40,997 nucleotides of DNA from Candidatus Woesearchaeota archaeon (GCA_018302335.1 JAGVZT010000023.1:1-40997), one strand, 5' to 3'. Positions 1-8,707 are shown, counted from the first letter of the stretch. Made by a program: numbers and translations. The notes: generated from the letters alone by a model not told the origin.

Positions 1-641
1 ACGAGCGGCTCGACATAGAAGGGTCCGAGGGCATCATAACCGCAGAGGAGAGTGCCGAGCCTGTCCCCCCACATGTCAGCGGCGAACTTGATGCGCTGGC
101 ATTCCTCGGAAGTGGCCCAGGCCTTGGGGTCGAGCCTCGCGGTGAGCCCCGCTCCGTCCACGTGCGCCGCGAGTTCCCGGGCGAGCGCATAGGCCCGTGG
201 AACCTCCTGGTACACCTCGAAGCGGAACTGCGGCTCTCTTCCCCTCGCATGGTAAAGCTTCACTGCCAGGAGCTCCGGGTGGATGCGCATCCCGTCCCAG
301 ACCACCGGTCCGGATGCCAAATCCGGAAGCGAGGTCTTGAGGCCCTCATACAGGGATGACAATCTCTCCTTCTTCTCCCTGGCCTGACGATACCTTCCGC
401 TGAACCTGCTGGGGTCCGCCCACCGGGTTGCCTCCTCGATGGTCTTCTCCCAACCCACGAGGACGGTGCGCACCGCGAGCTCCAACGTGTCGCCCGCGGC
501 CGGAAGGTACAGTTCGTACGAGCCGCGCTCTTGGCGCAGTGTGCAGTCCGGGGATTCGAGCAGCTCCTGGAGAACCTTCTCGCTCTTCTTCGCTTTCTGC
601 TCACTCACCTTGGGCTCTTTGACATTATCGATGATGGACAT
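1..641 (-). CDS. Unknown protein, C-terminus beyond left edge
   Basis: The minus-strand frame stays open from an ATG at 641 to the window edge, giving 213 residues with the codon use of real genes here. It starts MSIIDNVKEPKVSEQKAKK and continues as a mixed helical, charged soluble protein with no signal peptide or membrane segment. I recognise no family. The start is supported by a GGTGA ribosome binding site a few bases upstream and a TATA-like box near 688-696, which puts transcription about 24 bases before the ATG. It follows the glutamate synthase operon on the same strand but has its own promoter, so a functional link is not implied. Confidence 0.75.
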   Translation of the reverse strand, partial: MSIIDNVKEPKVSEQKAKKSEKVLQELLESPDCTLRQERGSYELYLPAAGDTLELAVRTVLVGWEKTIEEATRWADPSRFSGRYRQAREKKERLSSLYEGLKTSLPDLASGPVVWDGMRIHPELLAVKLYHARGREPQFRFEVYQEVPRAYALARELAAHVDGAGLTARLDPKAWATSEECQRIKFAADMWGDRLGTLLCGYDALGPFYVEPL

Positions 642-696
642 AGGGTCACCTCAAGAGTCACTACTTCAGAAAAGAGATTATCAACGATTAATAAAT

Positions 697-3096
697 CTAG
701 TGCCTCATCCCGGCGGGAACGACCTTGCGGTACACATCCTCAGGGGCTCTCTTCTCGCCGTCCACGGTGAGCAGCAGCCCGACCGTGATGTCGAAGAGCC
801 GCTCATTCTCCTGCAGATAGGGCAGGATGAGCTTCCAGTCCTCTGCAGTGAAAGGAGCGAATTTCCCTCCGTTGAGCTGGCTCTCCTCCACCTTGCGCTG
901 CGGGTCCCGCACATAAATAGCGCCTCCTGATGCGAGCGAGAGCAGATTGCCCCCTGGATACGGCGTCTCGAGCTCCTCGATGCCGCGCTCAGCGGAAATT
1001 CCGTTGAGCACCACGAATCCCCCGCCTTTCAGCGGGTCGCCGGCCATGAAACTCTCTGCAAGGTAATCGAGACAGGTTCCGTTGATGACCACGCGGGGCT
1101 TTCCCACGGCGTTGATGAGCGGCCTGCCTGCGCAGTTCCCGCGGATGAAAATCTCGCCTCCCTTGGCGGCATAGCCCATGGTCTGCCCCACGTCCCCGTG
1201 GATGACCACCTTGCCGGACTTGAGGATCTGGCAGAGCTGGTCCTGGCCCGCGCCGTGCACGTGCACCTCCGCGCCGTCGAGCCCGGAGCCGAGATAATCG
1301 CCAGGGTTGCCGTAGCAGTCGACCCGCAGCGCGCTCTCGGGACCTAGACCGCTGCCGATGAAGCGATGGCCCCGGAGATGGTAGAGCAGCAAGCGCTTCC
1401 ATCCCATCCGGGACGCCTTGACCACGAAGCGCGCCGCGCTTTCCGGTCCCTCGACAGGAAAATCCTGGCAATCGACGGCAAGGGCCTCGCCGGGCTTCGG
1501 TAGCTTTCTCTGCGTCGCCCAGCTGCAGCGCGGCAAGCCTGAGAGCGCCTTGACCAGCGCCTCGTCCAGCACGTCGAGCAGCGCGCTCCTTGGCTCCTTC
1601 GAGGGATAGCGCAGGTTCATGAGCCCGGTCAGCGCCTCCACCGCAGCGAGCTTGTCCTTTCCTGCGGCGATGCCGAGGGCGTGCTTGCGGAACGCAGCGA
1701 GGTCCATGGCCGCAATCCTGCCGCTGTCCGCATTGTGGATATCATACGGTATGGCGGCCGAGTCTGGATGCTGTACCTTTATTTCGCGCCCGAACTTGTC
1801 CGCGCAGCGCAGCTCCCTCGTCGCGCGGTCCACGGTGAACACGAAGGCTCCGCCGTCGGTGTGCGAGCCGCCGCGGGCATTCCAGTAGCGGTCCGCGCGG
1901 GACGATGCGGCCTTTCCATCCTCGTGGAGGGAGCCGAGCATGGCGTCAATGGCCTGGCGCTCCGATGCGATGAGCCCCAGTTCCTTGCCCTGGAGCGCGA
2001 AGACCTGGGGGCGCAGCATGGAGGTGTCGGTGATGCCTATCAGCTCATAGCCGGAACTCTGAGGAGCGTTGGCCGCGATGATGAAGAACCACGGGCCGTC
2101 CGGCGAGCTCGGGAGGTGCACCGTCTGAATCTCCCGGTAGATGCGCTGCTTCTCCGGTGGCAGCAGGTGGAAGTCCCGTTCGGTCGTGGGGGCGAGGGCC
2201 TCGATGAGGTATTCCAGCGGGTAGCCATATGTTCTGCGCAGGACATCGAAGAGCAGCGCCGCGACCTCCGTGTCGGTGAGGAAGAGGGGCGTGATGCCGC
2301 GCTCCGCGAGGTACGCCACCGTGCTGCTGTAATTGGAGAAGTCGCCGTTGTGCACCAGGGCGTCGTGCAGTCCGATGAAGGGATGAGCGCCACCAGGATG
2401 CCACACGGCTCCTTTGGTGGGATAACGGTGGTGGCCTATCCAGACATGGGCGCGCAGGTTCTCCAGCTTGTAGCAGGGGATGACGTCGTCGCCATACCCG
2501 ACAAGCTTGAAGACCACGAGGTTCTTCGCATGAGACAGCACGAAGGCGCGCTTCTCCTGGAGCGAAGAGTAGAACGCGCTGTTGAGCAGATAGGTGTTCT
2601 GGTAGACGAACTCGTCCTCTGCGGCATCCCGGGTCAGCGCAGCAAGATGATGCTTCGCGATGAACGATTCCAGCTCGGCCGGAAGGGCACGCACGAAATA
2701 CTGCACCACTTTCGGAGGCGGGACCTCAAGGCCGAGCTTCCGATAATCGCGCATCGCGACCTCGCGCCCCTTGTCCACGCGGAAGCGCGGGGTGATGAAG
2801 CGGGACTCCACCTCATCTCTCGCCGAAGGGTCGAGGTACGCGACCTGCAGGATGTAATCCTCCTCCAGGACCCTTGCGGAGACGCCGAGTTGCCTTGCAT
2901 CAAGCCCTGCTGCGGCGATGCCTCCCCCTTTTCCGTTGCCGCGGTTCTTCATCTGCCGCAGCGCGGTGAGGAGGTACTTTCCCTCGAGCTGTTTCGCGCT
3001 CGCCGCACCGATGACCCCGCAGCCGCCCTCGTCCTCGCTCCGCTGCGGGACAGCGCCCTGAGGGAGAAGTCTCCTGGCCGCGGTGAGGGGGTTCAT
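697..3096 (-). CDS. gltB: Glutamate synthase: class II glutaminase domain fused to GXGXG domain
   Basis: This 799-residue protein carries the outer parts of GltB without the FMN barrel. The N-terminus is a class II glutamine amidotransferase: CGVIG with the presumed nucleophile Cys26, then GHHRYPTKG and HNGDFSNY. That domain would release ammonia from glutamine. Residues 1-25 would have to be removed to expose Cys26, as in other GltB and PurF precursors. The C-terminal third is the right-handed beta-helix GXGXG domain (GSGLDGAEVHVHGAG, GKVVIHGDVGQTMGY, GGGFVVLNG). The ATG at 3096 overlaps the stop of the upstream FMN-barrel gene as ATGA, so translation is coupled; an upstream in-frame extension is only the antisense-free shadow of that gene. 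It is the last gene of a three-gene operon. The fusion order glutaminase-GXGXG is unlike single-chain bacterial GltB and unlike fully split archaeal forms. Confidence 0.93.
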   Translation of the reverse strand: MNPLTAARRLLPQGAVPQRSEDEGGCGVIGAASAKQLEGKYLLTALRQMKNRGNGKGGGIAAAGLDARQLGVSARVLEEDYILQVAYLDPSARDEVESRFITPRFRVDKGREVAMRDYRKLGLEVPPPKVVQYFVRALPAELESFIAKHHLAALTRDAAEDEFVYQNTYLLNSAFYSSLQEKRAFVLSHAKNLVVFKLVGYGDDVIPCYKLENLRAHVWIGHHRYPTKGAVWHPGGAHPFIGLHDALVHNGDFSNYSSTVAYLAERGITPLFLTDTEVAALLFDVLRRTYGYPLEYLIEALAPTTERDFHLLPPEKQRIYREIQTVHLPSSPDGPWFFIIAANAPQSSGYELIGITDTSMLRPQVFALQGKELGLIASERQAIDAMLGSLHEDGKAASSRADRYWNARGGSHTDGGAFVFTVDRATRELRCADKFGREIKVQHPDSAAIPYDIHNADSGRIAAMDLAAFRKHALGIAAGKDKLAAVEALTGLMNLRYPSKEPRSALLDVLDEALVKALSGLPRCSWATQRKLPKPGEALAVDCQDFPVEGPESAARFVVKASRMGWKRLLLYHLRGHRFIGSGLGPESALRVDCYGNPGDYLGSGLDGAEVHVHGAGQDQLCQILKSGKVVIHGDVGQTMGYAAKGGEIFIRGNCAGRPLINAVGKPRVVINGTCLDYLAESFMAGDPLKGGGFVVLNGISAERGIEELETPYPGGNLLSLASGGAIYVRDPQRKVEESQLNGGKFAPFTAEDWKLILPYLQENERLFDITVGLLLTVDGEKRAPEDVYRKVVPAGMRH

Positions 3097-4346
3097 CGTC
3101 GGTACACCAGCAGGTCCTTCCTTCCGCGCAGTTCCTGCACGCTCTTCAGTCCGAGGGAGGCGAGCAGCTCGCGCAGTTGCGCCGCCCACGAGGAGTAGAG
3201 ATTGAGCAGGCGCCTCGCGCCCCACTCGGGCTGGATGAACTGCCCGAGAAGCTCGTCGGTGGTGCAGATGCCAATCTGGCAGCCCCTGCCGCGCTCACAG
3301 TTCCCGCAGTGCGTGCAGCCGACCGCGATGGTCTCTGCGGTGCCGATGACGCAGCCGTCGGCGCCCAGGGCGATGGCCTTCGCGACATCGTACGCGGTGC
3401 GGATGCCACCGCTCGCGATGAGGGTCACCTTGTCTCGTACTCCCTCGCTGGAGAGGTACCTGTGCACGCGGGGGATGGCGAGCTCGATGGGCATGGCGAT
3501 GTTCTTCTTCGCAATCTCCGGCGCAGCGCCCGTCCCCCCGTAGCCGCCGTCGATGTGGATGATGTGCGCGCCCGCGTCGTAGGAGCCGATGGCGACCATC
3601 TCCACGTCAATGGGTGTCGAGACCTTGACCGAGACCAGCACTCCGGGATGCACGGTCTTGACCCAGTCGACGTGCTTCTTGTGGTCCTCGACGGAGTAGA
3701 CGCTGTGGAACGGGAACGGCGAGTAGAGGCTGGTCTTCTCCGCGGACTCGCGCATCCGCGCGACCTCTGCGGTGACCTTGTCCGCCAGCAGATGCCCTCC
3801 CAGTCCGGGCTTCGCGCCCTGGGCGTACTTGAACTCCATCACCCGGCAGCTCTGGATGGTCTCCTCGCTGACCCCGAACATCCCGGTGGCGACCTGGGTG
3901 ATGACGTGGTCCTTGTAGGGCAGGAGTTCAGATGGATACCCTCCCTCGCCTGTTGAGGTGAGGGTGCCTGCTGCCTTCGCAGCCATCGCGCGGGAGAGCA
4001 TGAAATTCAGACTCACGCTCCCGAGGGACATGCCTCCGCCGTACCACGGAAGGGAAAGCGTGACCTGGCCGCTGTCCCTGCGGTTGAGCGGGATGGAAAG
4101 GGACACCTGCTCGGCCGCGATGCCTGACGAGCTCAACTTGAAGTCGAGCCTGTCGAAGCCTCCGCCCGAGGCGCCTATGCGATGCTCGATGTTCTCCGGA
4201 GACTTGCCCGTGAGAGCCTGCCACCACGTCGCGAGAATCAGCTCCTTGGTCCAGCGCAGGTCGCCCAGCGCGCTGTCCTGCGGAAGGCCGAGCTGCGGCA
4301 GCAGCTCGATACCTCTGCGGATGTGCGCGCGGTGCTTCTCCGCCAT
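3093..4346 (-). CDS. gltB: Glutamate synthase FMN/iron-sulfur barrel subunit
   Basis: This 417-residue protein is the Glu_synthase domain, an FMN-binding alpha/beta barrel where 2-oxoglutarate and ammonia are turned into glutamate. Family signatures are WYGGGMSLGSVS, the EFKYAQGAKPGLGGHL segment, HIDGGYGGTGAAP and the phosphate-binding TLIASGGIRTAYDVAKAIALGAD. A cysteine cluster at about 344-361 (CTHCGNC, GCQIGIC) is the expected iron-sulfur site. I chose ATG 4346 because it lies four bases after the stop of the upstream gene; a longer frame would overlap that gene. The stop overlaps the next start as ATGA. It supplies the catalytic centre for the glutaminase-GXGXG subunit. No GltD-like NADPH subunit is visible, so electrons may come from ferredoxin (inference). 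Confidence 0.93.
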   Translation of the reverse strand: MAEKHRAHIRRGIELLPQLGLPQDSALGDLRWTKELILATWWQALTGKSPENIEHRIGASGGGFDRLDFKLSSSGIAAEQVSLSIPLNRRDSGQVTLSLPWYGGGMSLGSVSLNFMLSRAMAAKAAGTLTSTGEGGYPSELLPYKDHVITQVATGMFGVSEETIQSCRVMEFKYAQGAKPGLGGHLLADKVTAEVARMRESAEKTSLYSPFPFHSVYSVEDHKKHVDWVKTVHPGVLVSVKVSTPIDVEMVAIGSYDAGAHIIHIDGGYGGTGAAPEIAKKNIAMPIELAIPRVHRYLSSEGVRDKVTLIASGGIRTAYDVAKAIALGADGCVIGTAETIAVGCTHCGNCERGRGCQIGICTTDELLGQFIQPEWGARRLLNLYSSWAAQLRELLASLGLKSVQELRGRKDLLVYRR

Positions 4347-4350
4347 CAGC

Positions 4351-5745
4351 TCAATAGCCCTGGATGTCACCGAATGCCTCCCGTTCCAGCTCGTCCGCGA
4401 AGAGCGCCCTGCCGACATTGCCGCGCAGCCGTCTCGCCTCTCTGACTCCCATCGCGCTCATCATCTCGATGAGCTGGTGGTGCCAGCTCGTCATGAGATT
4501 GAGAATGCGTCGGGTGCCCCATTCCACCGGGATGCGATGCCTCTGGATGGCGCTGCGCTCGGGGAAGCGGCACTCCCCCAGGAAGCGGGCCTGCAGCGCG
4601 ACCAGCAGCGCGGTATCCAGCGCGACAGCATCGGCGCCGCAGAGCAGTGCCTTCGGGATGTGCTCCGCGAGGATGATGCCTCCGCTCGCGATGAGGGTGA
4701 CCTCGTTCCGGATGCCCTCCTGCACGAGACGTTGATGGACATCGAGGAGGGCATCCTTGAGATGGCGTTCCGTGCTCTCGAAGGTGCGGCCGTGGTAGTC
4801 CGCGCAGAGATGGAGGAAATCCGCGGTGCGGGACAGCTCCACAGCCCTTTCCACAAAGCCTTCTTTCGTGGGAAGCCGCACCCCTAGGGGTCCGGAGAAG
4901 AGTTTCCGTGCCTCCTGCAGCAGCGCAGCGTCCTCCAGCTCGATGGCCGCGCAGCGCTGCGCCGCGCGAACGCTGTCCAGGTCGCCTGCGAGAGCGATGC
5001 AGCGCGCTTCCTTCTGCACATAGCGGCCGACAAAGAGTGTTCCTACGTTCCCGGCCGCAGTCCTGATGCTTTCCGTGATGTCGGCGTTGCTCACCTGCTC
5101 GGGCAGCGCATCGAAGATGATGGGGATAGGTATCTCCACGGTTCTTGAGCTGGTGATGAGGTCGCCGCTGGCATCGAACTCCAGATGGCTTGCGCGCCTG
5201 CCGATATCCACCGAGGTGGAGATGTATTCCCTGCCGTAGACTCCGTCCCGCGTCGGGCGCACGATCTCGGACATGTCGGTCCACATGGCATCCCAGCCCT
5301 CGCCACGGAAGGCGCCCTTGTAGCCCATGCCGCGCACAGGGACCTTCCCGGTGTGCGCCTCGTACAGCACCGTGGACAGAGGCGTTGAGCCGGTCGCGGC
5401 CGTGGGCGTCCAGTAGCTGTCCCCCTGCTCGGCGAACGCGGGGTTGCGTACCACCGAGCAGACCTCGGGATGCTCCTGCACGCAGCGCATGCAGCCGGTG
5501 CACTTCTCCACGCGCGGCGAGAATCCACCGAACGGCCCGGAGAAGACGCCGTAGATGCATGGCCTGCTGAGCAGTGCCTCCCGGTGTGCGCTGCCGAGGA
5601 GCTTGCGGTTGTACCCGAGAGCTTCCTTGAGAATGAGCCTCGCGAGGCCAGGCTTGCTGACCTTCGGAAGGAACGGCCCAGGCTGGGGGAAGAGCGGAGG
5701 AGTCTCCTCCGCACGCAGGCGAAACATTCGGTAGGTGCTCCCCAT
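4351..5745 (-). CDS. Glutamate synthase-like FMN barrel with N-terminal 4Fe-4S motif
   Basis: First gene of the operon, 464 residues and a paralogue of the next gene: both share the SGGI phosphate-binding strand (TLIASGGIILAEHIPKAL) and a C-terminal WGTRRILNLMTSW matching WGARRLLNLYSSW. It differs in two ways. An added N-terminal segment has a ferredoxin-like motif, CTGCMRC with Cys82, 85 and 88 plus Cys96, enough for one 4Fe-4S cluster. At the position of the CTHCGNC cluster of its paralogue it has FLGECRFPERS, so the 3Fe-4S ligands are gone. It may be an electron-input or regulatory subunit rather than a second synthase (inference). The start has AAGGT upstream and a TATA box at 5768-5776, which predicts transcription beginning at or next to the ATG. 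Confidence 0.85.
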   Translation of the reverse strand: MGSTYRMFRLRAEETPPLFPQPGPFLPKVSKPGLARLILKEALGYNRKLLGSAHREALLSRPCIYGVFSGPFGGFSPRVEKCTGCMRCVQEHPEVCSVVRNPAFAEQGDSYWTPTAATGSTPLSTVLYEAHTGKVPVRGMGYKGAFRGEGWDAMWTDMSEIVRPTRDGVYGREYISTSVDIGRRASHLEFDASGDLITSSRTVEIPIPIIFDALPEQVSNADITESIRTAAGNVGTLFVGRYVQKEARCIALAGDLDSVRAAQRCAAIELEDAALLQEARKLFSGPLGVRLPTKEGFVERAVELSRTADFLHLCADYHGRTFESTERHLKDALLDVHQRLVQEGIRNEVTLIASGGIILAEHIPKALLCGADAVALDTALLVALQARFLGECRFPERSAIQRHRIPVEWGTRRILNLMTSWHHQLIEMMSAMGVREARRLRGNVGRALFADELEREAFGDIQGY

Positions 5746-5767
5746 ACCTTACTAGGGATTCATGGGG

Positions 5768-5776
5768 TATTTATAG
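5768..5776 (-). promoter_or_regulatory. TATA box of the glutamate synthase operon
   Basis: On the minus strand the sequence reads CTATAAATA, centred 27 bases before the start codon at 5745, which predicts a leaderless or nearly leaderless transcript. It is divergent from the promoter at 5909. Confidence 0.6.
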
Positions 5777-5908
5777 GTTATGATGAACAAATGCACTCAA
5801 AAAAAGGATAATAGTAATCTTCTGTCCAATCCGCTACCTTTCCTGCAGCGCGACCGATACGGATGTTTGGATGCATTCCAGCACAGGCATTCTTCCTCTT
5901 ACGAAAAA

Positions 5909-5917
5909 GATTTATGA
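5909..5917 (+). promoter_or_regulatory. TATA-like box of the first proteasome-like gene
   Basis: GATTTATGA centred near 5913 predicts transcription from about 5940, ten bases before the ATG. The rest of the divergent 205-base region (5746-5949) holds an A-rich patch near 5800 and no further feature that I can support. Confidence 0.45.
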
Positions 5918-5949
5918 ACCTGTGGGCTTTCTGTACGCAGGGGGAACGG

Positions 5950-6843
5950 ATGACCACTGTCATCGCAGTAACAGGGATTGACCCGGACACCGGGAAGCCC
6001 TATACTATTCTCGCTTCTGACACCCAGGGCACCCTGACAGGATACGAGGTGGTGGAGGAATGGGGCAGGCGCGGGGTGCAGCGCTACGCGCGCCCGGTGA
6101 ACCAGAAGCAGGAGTTCTCGAAGCTCCGTGCTCCGGAGGGCATGCATTATGCCATCGGCTTCGCGGGCGCGGCGCCGGGCCAGCTGGCGGTCCGCGACCC
6201 CTCCGAATTCGACAATGTCCCGATGTACCCCTGGGAGCGCAAGGCCCTCTACCGCTCCGCGGGAGAGGCGAAGGACCTCGTGGAGCGCTGCAGGCAGCTC
6301 CTTGGAGAAAAGCCTGTTCCGCAGAGAGAACGCCAGGGTTTCGAGGATGCTCTCTATGCTGACCTCGATGGCAAAGGCGGCTCCTCCCTCGTGGACCGGC
6401 TGAACAGGCTCCAGCGCTCGGTCGCGGGGGACGAGGGCTCGACGGTCTACCTGCTCGCACGGGATTTTGGGGATTCGCACGCGCTGTATTACCTGGACCG
6501 CAACGGCAAGGCAAAGCGCATCGACGCGCAGGGTGCCGGCGCCGCGATTGGCTCCGGAGAGCGGGTCGCCGTGGAGTACATCCAGCAGGAGGGAGGCGCG
6601 CTGCTCGGCCAGCACAAGGGGCGCAAGGTCCTGTTCGCGAAGCCCGAGGACGCGCTCCGCCTCGTGGTCGGAGCGGTACGCGCCGCGACGGAGAAGGACC
6701 TCTTCAGCAGCGGCCTTGACGTGGTGGTGATGTCCGATGGGAAGCGGGTCTCCTATCGGAAAGACATCGAGCAGTGGACGGACGACTTCCGCCGCACGCT
6801 TGGTGAGAGCCTCGAGAAGCTCGTCGAGAAGGAGACGAGCTAG
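5950..6843 (+). CDS. Proteasome beta-like Ntn hydrolase, paralogue 1
   Basis: This 297-residue protein begins MTTVIAVTG, so Met removal would expose a Thr like the nucleophile of 20S proteasome beta subunits. The other active-site positions fit the family. LASDT (Asp24) matches proteasome Asp17, FSKL (Lys58) followed by GMHYAIGFAG matches Lys33 and the next strand, and KDLFSSGLDVVVM (Asp250, Ser253) matches the D-x-x-S of Asp166/Ser169. IGSGERVAVEYI matches the GSG helix. It is about 90 residues longer than a normal beta subunit, with an extra charged helical region at about 80-165. The upstream in-frame Met at 5863 is rejected because it would hide the Thr and lies before the promoter. Processing, substrate and assembly are unknown; an Anbu-, HslV- or connectase-like role is possible. 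Confidence 0.8.
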   Translation: MTTVIAVTGIDPDTGKPYTILASDTQGTLTGYEVVEEWGRRGVQRYARPVNQKQEFSKLRAPEGMHYAIGFAGAAPGQLAVRDPSEFDNVPMYPWERKALYRSAGEAKDLVERCRQLLGEKPVPQRERQGFEDALYADLDGKGGSSLVDRLNRLQRSVAGDEGSTVYLLARDFGDSHALYYLDRNGKAKRIDAQGAGAAIGSGERVAVEYIQQEGGALLGQHKGRKVLFAKPEDALRLVVGAVRAATEKDLFSSGLDVVVMSDGKRVSYRKDIEQWTDDFRRTLGESLEKLVEKETS

Positions 6844-6873
6844 CGCATCCTACGGACTCGTATCCTGAATTCC

Positions 6874-6941
6874 TCGGCCGCGATGCCTAGGATATCCGGC
6901 GGTCTGGCCGGTATGCCGACGATTCCTCCCAGCGCGGCTGA
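6874..6941 (-). repeat. Dispersed TCGGCCGC-ended repeat, copy 1
   Basis: TCGGCCGC at 6874-6881 and GCGGCTGA at 6934-6941 bound a 68-base element. Its inner part (GGATATCCGG, then GGCCGGTATGCC) is the reverse complement of the core of the copies at 19916 and 38923. It starts 31 bases after the stop of the first proteasome-like gene and before the promoter of the second. Confidence 0.65.
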
Positions 6942-6977
6942 CCCTGTGCACGAGCATACGGGCTCTGCACGGAAATG

Positions 6978-6986
6978 TTTAAATAG
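6978..6986 (+). promoter_or_regulatory. TATA box of the second proteasome-like gene
   Basis: TTTAAATAG is centred near 6982, about 27-29 bases before the ATG at 7011. This spacing supports starting at 7011 rather than at the ATG at 7002. Confidence 0.55.
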
Positions 6987-7010
6987 TAGTATCACTAATA
7001 AATGACAAAA

Positions 7011-7862
7011 ATGACAACAATATTCTCCCTCACCGCACGGGACCCGAAGAGCGGCAAGCCCTATACCCTGCTCGGGACTGACCGGCAGAGCACGAGCGGG
7101 GGTATCAAGGAGTCCGTCGACAAGATTCATCTCCCGGAAGGGATGCGCTATGCGGTGGCGGCCACAGGGCGCAGGCCGCAGTACTTTGGCGACGAGTTGG
7201 GCCTGAAGTATATTGCATACCTGTACGATATGCGTGGGCCGTCCGAGAACATTGGATTCTCTCCTGCCGATGTCCCGCAGCTGATTGAGGCTCGCAAATG
7301 GCTGCTCACCGCGGAGAAGCCGGTGCGCGCGGAGCTTCGGCAGCGCGGCCAGGAGACGCTTCTGCGGTTGCTGGAGGGAGGTCACTGCGCCCTGGTTGAG
7401 CAGCTCAACGCCTTGCAGGCTCACCTGGAGGGTGACGACAAGGCGGTGACCTCCTACCTCATCGCGGACGGTGATGATTCTCGCCACACGGTGTATCGCG
7501 TGCGGCCGGACGGAGAGGTCGAGAGCGCGCACGCAGGCCCGCTGGCCATGGGCTCCGGCGGGCCATTCGTGGAGGACTATCTCCAGGACGAATGCGCGCG
7601 CCTGGGGAAATCCTATGACCCGCAGAGAGGATGGGACGTCTGGATGCGGCCGGAAGAGGCGGTGGGCATCGTCCTCTCGGCGGTGGGAGACGCCACTTCG
7701 CGCGACCTCTACAGCAGCGGCCTCGACCTCGTGATGCTGCACGACGGCAGGCGGATGCGCTTCACCGACGACATTGATGCGGTCGCGGCGCAGTACGAAA
7801 GCGTCCTGCGAGAGACGTTGGAGCAGCGCGTCGCGCGCGCGCTGGCGGTGAAAAGGTCATGA
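7011..7862 (+). CDS. Proteasome beta-like Ntn hydrolase, paralogue 2
   Basis: This is a 283-residue paralogue of the preceding gene. From ATG 7011 the protein begins MTTIFSLTARD, again placing Thr at position 2. LLGTDRQ (Asp24) and VDKIHLPEGMRYAVAATG (Lys38) match proteasome Asp17 and Lys33, SRDLYSSGLDLVML matches Asp166/Ser169, and AMGSGGPFVEDYL matches the GSG segment. An alternative ATG at 7002 adds MTK and would need cleavage; the TATA spacing favours 7011. The stop overlaps the next start as ATGA, so paralogues 2 and 3 are translationally coupled while paralogue 1 has its own promoter. A helical insertion at about 70-150 replaces the short loop of classical beta subunits. Confidence 0.8.
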   Translation: MTTIFSLTARDPKSGKPYTLLGTDRQSTSGGIKESVDKIHLPEGMRYAVAATGRRPQYFGDELGLKYIAYLYDMRGPSENIGFSPADVPQLIEARKWLLTAEKPVRAELRQRGQETLLRLLEGGHCALVEQLNALQAHLEGDDKAVTSYLIADGDDSRHTVYRVRPDGEVESAHAGPLAMGSGGPFVEDYLQDECARLGKSYDPQRGWDVWMRPEEAVGIVLSAVGDATSRDLYSSGLDLVMLHDGRRMRFTDDIDAVAAQYESVLRETLEQRVARALAVKRS

Positions 7863-8707
7863 CCACGCTCATCGGCATCCAGGGACATGATTCGCGCTTG
7901 GGCACTCCGTATGCGCTGCTCGCTGCTGATACGCGTGTGTCGCACTGGAGGATGGGTCCTCTGCATGACGACAAGGACAAACTCATCATGCCCGCCGACG
8001 AGCGGATTGCTCTCGCGCAGGCAGGGACGGACCTGCGTTCGCTCGCCCTTTCAGTCGAGCGAGGGCTCCTTGGCACACCGGAATGGACAGGTCCGTGCTC
8101 CAGCGATGCTGCGCCGTGGGACTGCACGCAGGGGAGCCACGGGGAGGCAGAGTGCAGTGCGTGGGAGGACTTGGTCAGCTCGATGCAGGCCGAGAGAAGG
8201 CCTGACTTCCTGACTGCGCTCGGCGCGACCGCGGGGATATACCGGAGCCTCATACGAGAGCCTGACTCCTGTTCTGCCGCGAGGGCGATGCTGTCGCTCG
8301 GCGGCGCCACGAGGGAGATGAACGATTACCTTATCCCCTTCGGATGGTGCGTCGAGTTCATCGTCGGCGTGCAGACCCCTGGCAGCGCTGGACTGGCGCG
8401 GGCCGGCTCAGAGGGGTTGAGAGCAGTGCAAGAGTGGCGTGTGACTGAAGGAAGCGGTTGTGCGCACGCGAGAATGTTCCTCTCTGGCAAGCAATCCTCG
8501 TCCCTTGAGGAGGCTGTTTCCCTCTCGCTCGGCGCCTTGGAGGCCGCTACGAGTGCAGATCCCCACACCTCACCGTGGGCGCAATTCGCAATTCTCGTTC
8601 CAGGGAAACGAATCCGCCTTACGGATCGATATGCGGCAGGCTACTCGCCGGAGGGGCAGTCCGATGCCATCCGTGCGTACCAGGACTGCCTCGCCGTCCT
8701 CCGCTAG
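7859..8707 (+). CDS. Proteasome beta-like Ntn hydrolase, paralogue 3 (most divergent)
   Basis: This 282-residue protein begins MTTLIGIQGHD, with Thr2 as the predicted nucleophile, AADTR (Asp24, exactly as in 20S beta subunits) and DKDKLIMPADERIALAQAG (Lys41). Near the C-terminus SADPHTSPW keeps the Asp but has Thr in place of the conserved Ser and lacks the GLDVVV strand, so it could be a degenerate or specialised partner. The start overlaps the stop of paralogue 2 (ATGA) with AAGGT upstream. Its TAG shares the palindrome CTAG with the stop of the convergent DRG gene. One mixed assembly of all three proteins is plausible from the coupling but is not shown. Confidence 0.75.
   Translation: MTTLIGIQGHDSRLGTPYALLAADTRVSHWRMGPLHDDKDKLIMPADERIALAQAGTDLRSLALSVERGLLGTPEWTGPCSSDAAPWDCTQGSHGEAECSAWEDLVSSMQAERRPDFLTALGATAGIYRSLIREPDSCSAARAMLSLGGATREMNDYLIPFGWCVEFIVGVQTPGSAGLARAGSEGLRAVQEWRVTEGSGCAHARMFLSGKQSSSLEEAVSLSLGALEAATSADPHTSPWAQFAILVPGKRIRLTDRYAAGYSPEGQSDAIRAYQDCLAVLR

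Noticed and set aside
1681-3198. Long plus-strand open frame of 505 codons
   Set aside because: It is antisense to the glutaminase-GXGXG gene, which has clear motifs; GC-rich codons create open antisense frames.
5863-5949. Upstream in-frame Met extension of the first proteasome-like gene
   Set aside because: It lies before the promoter and would bury the Thr shared by all three paralogues.
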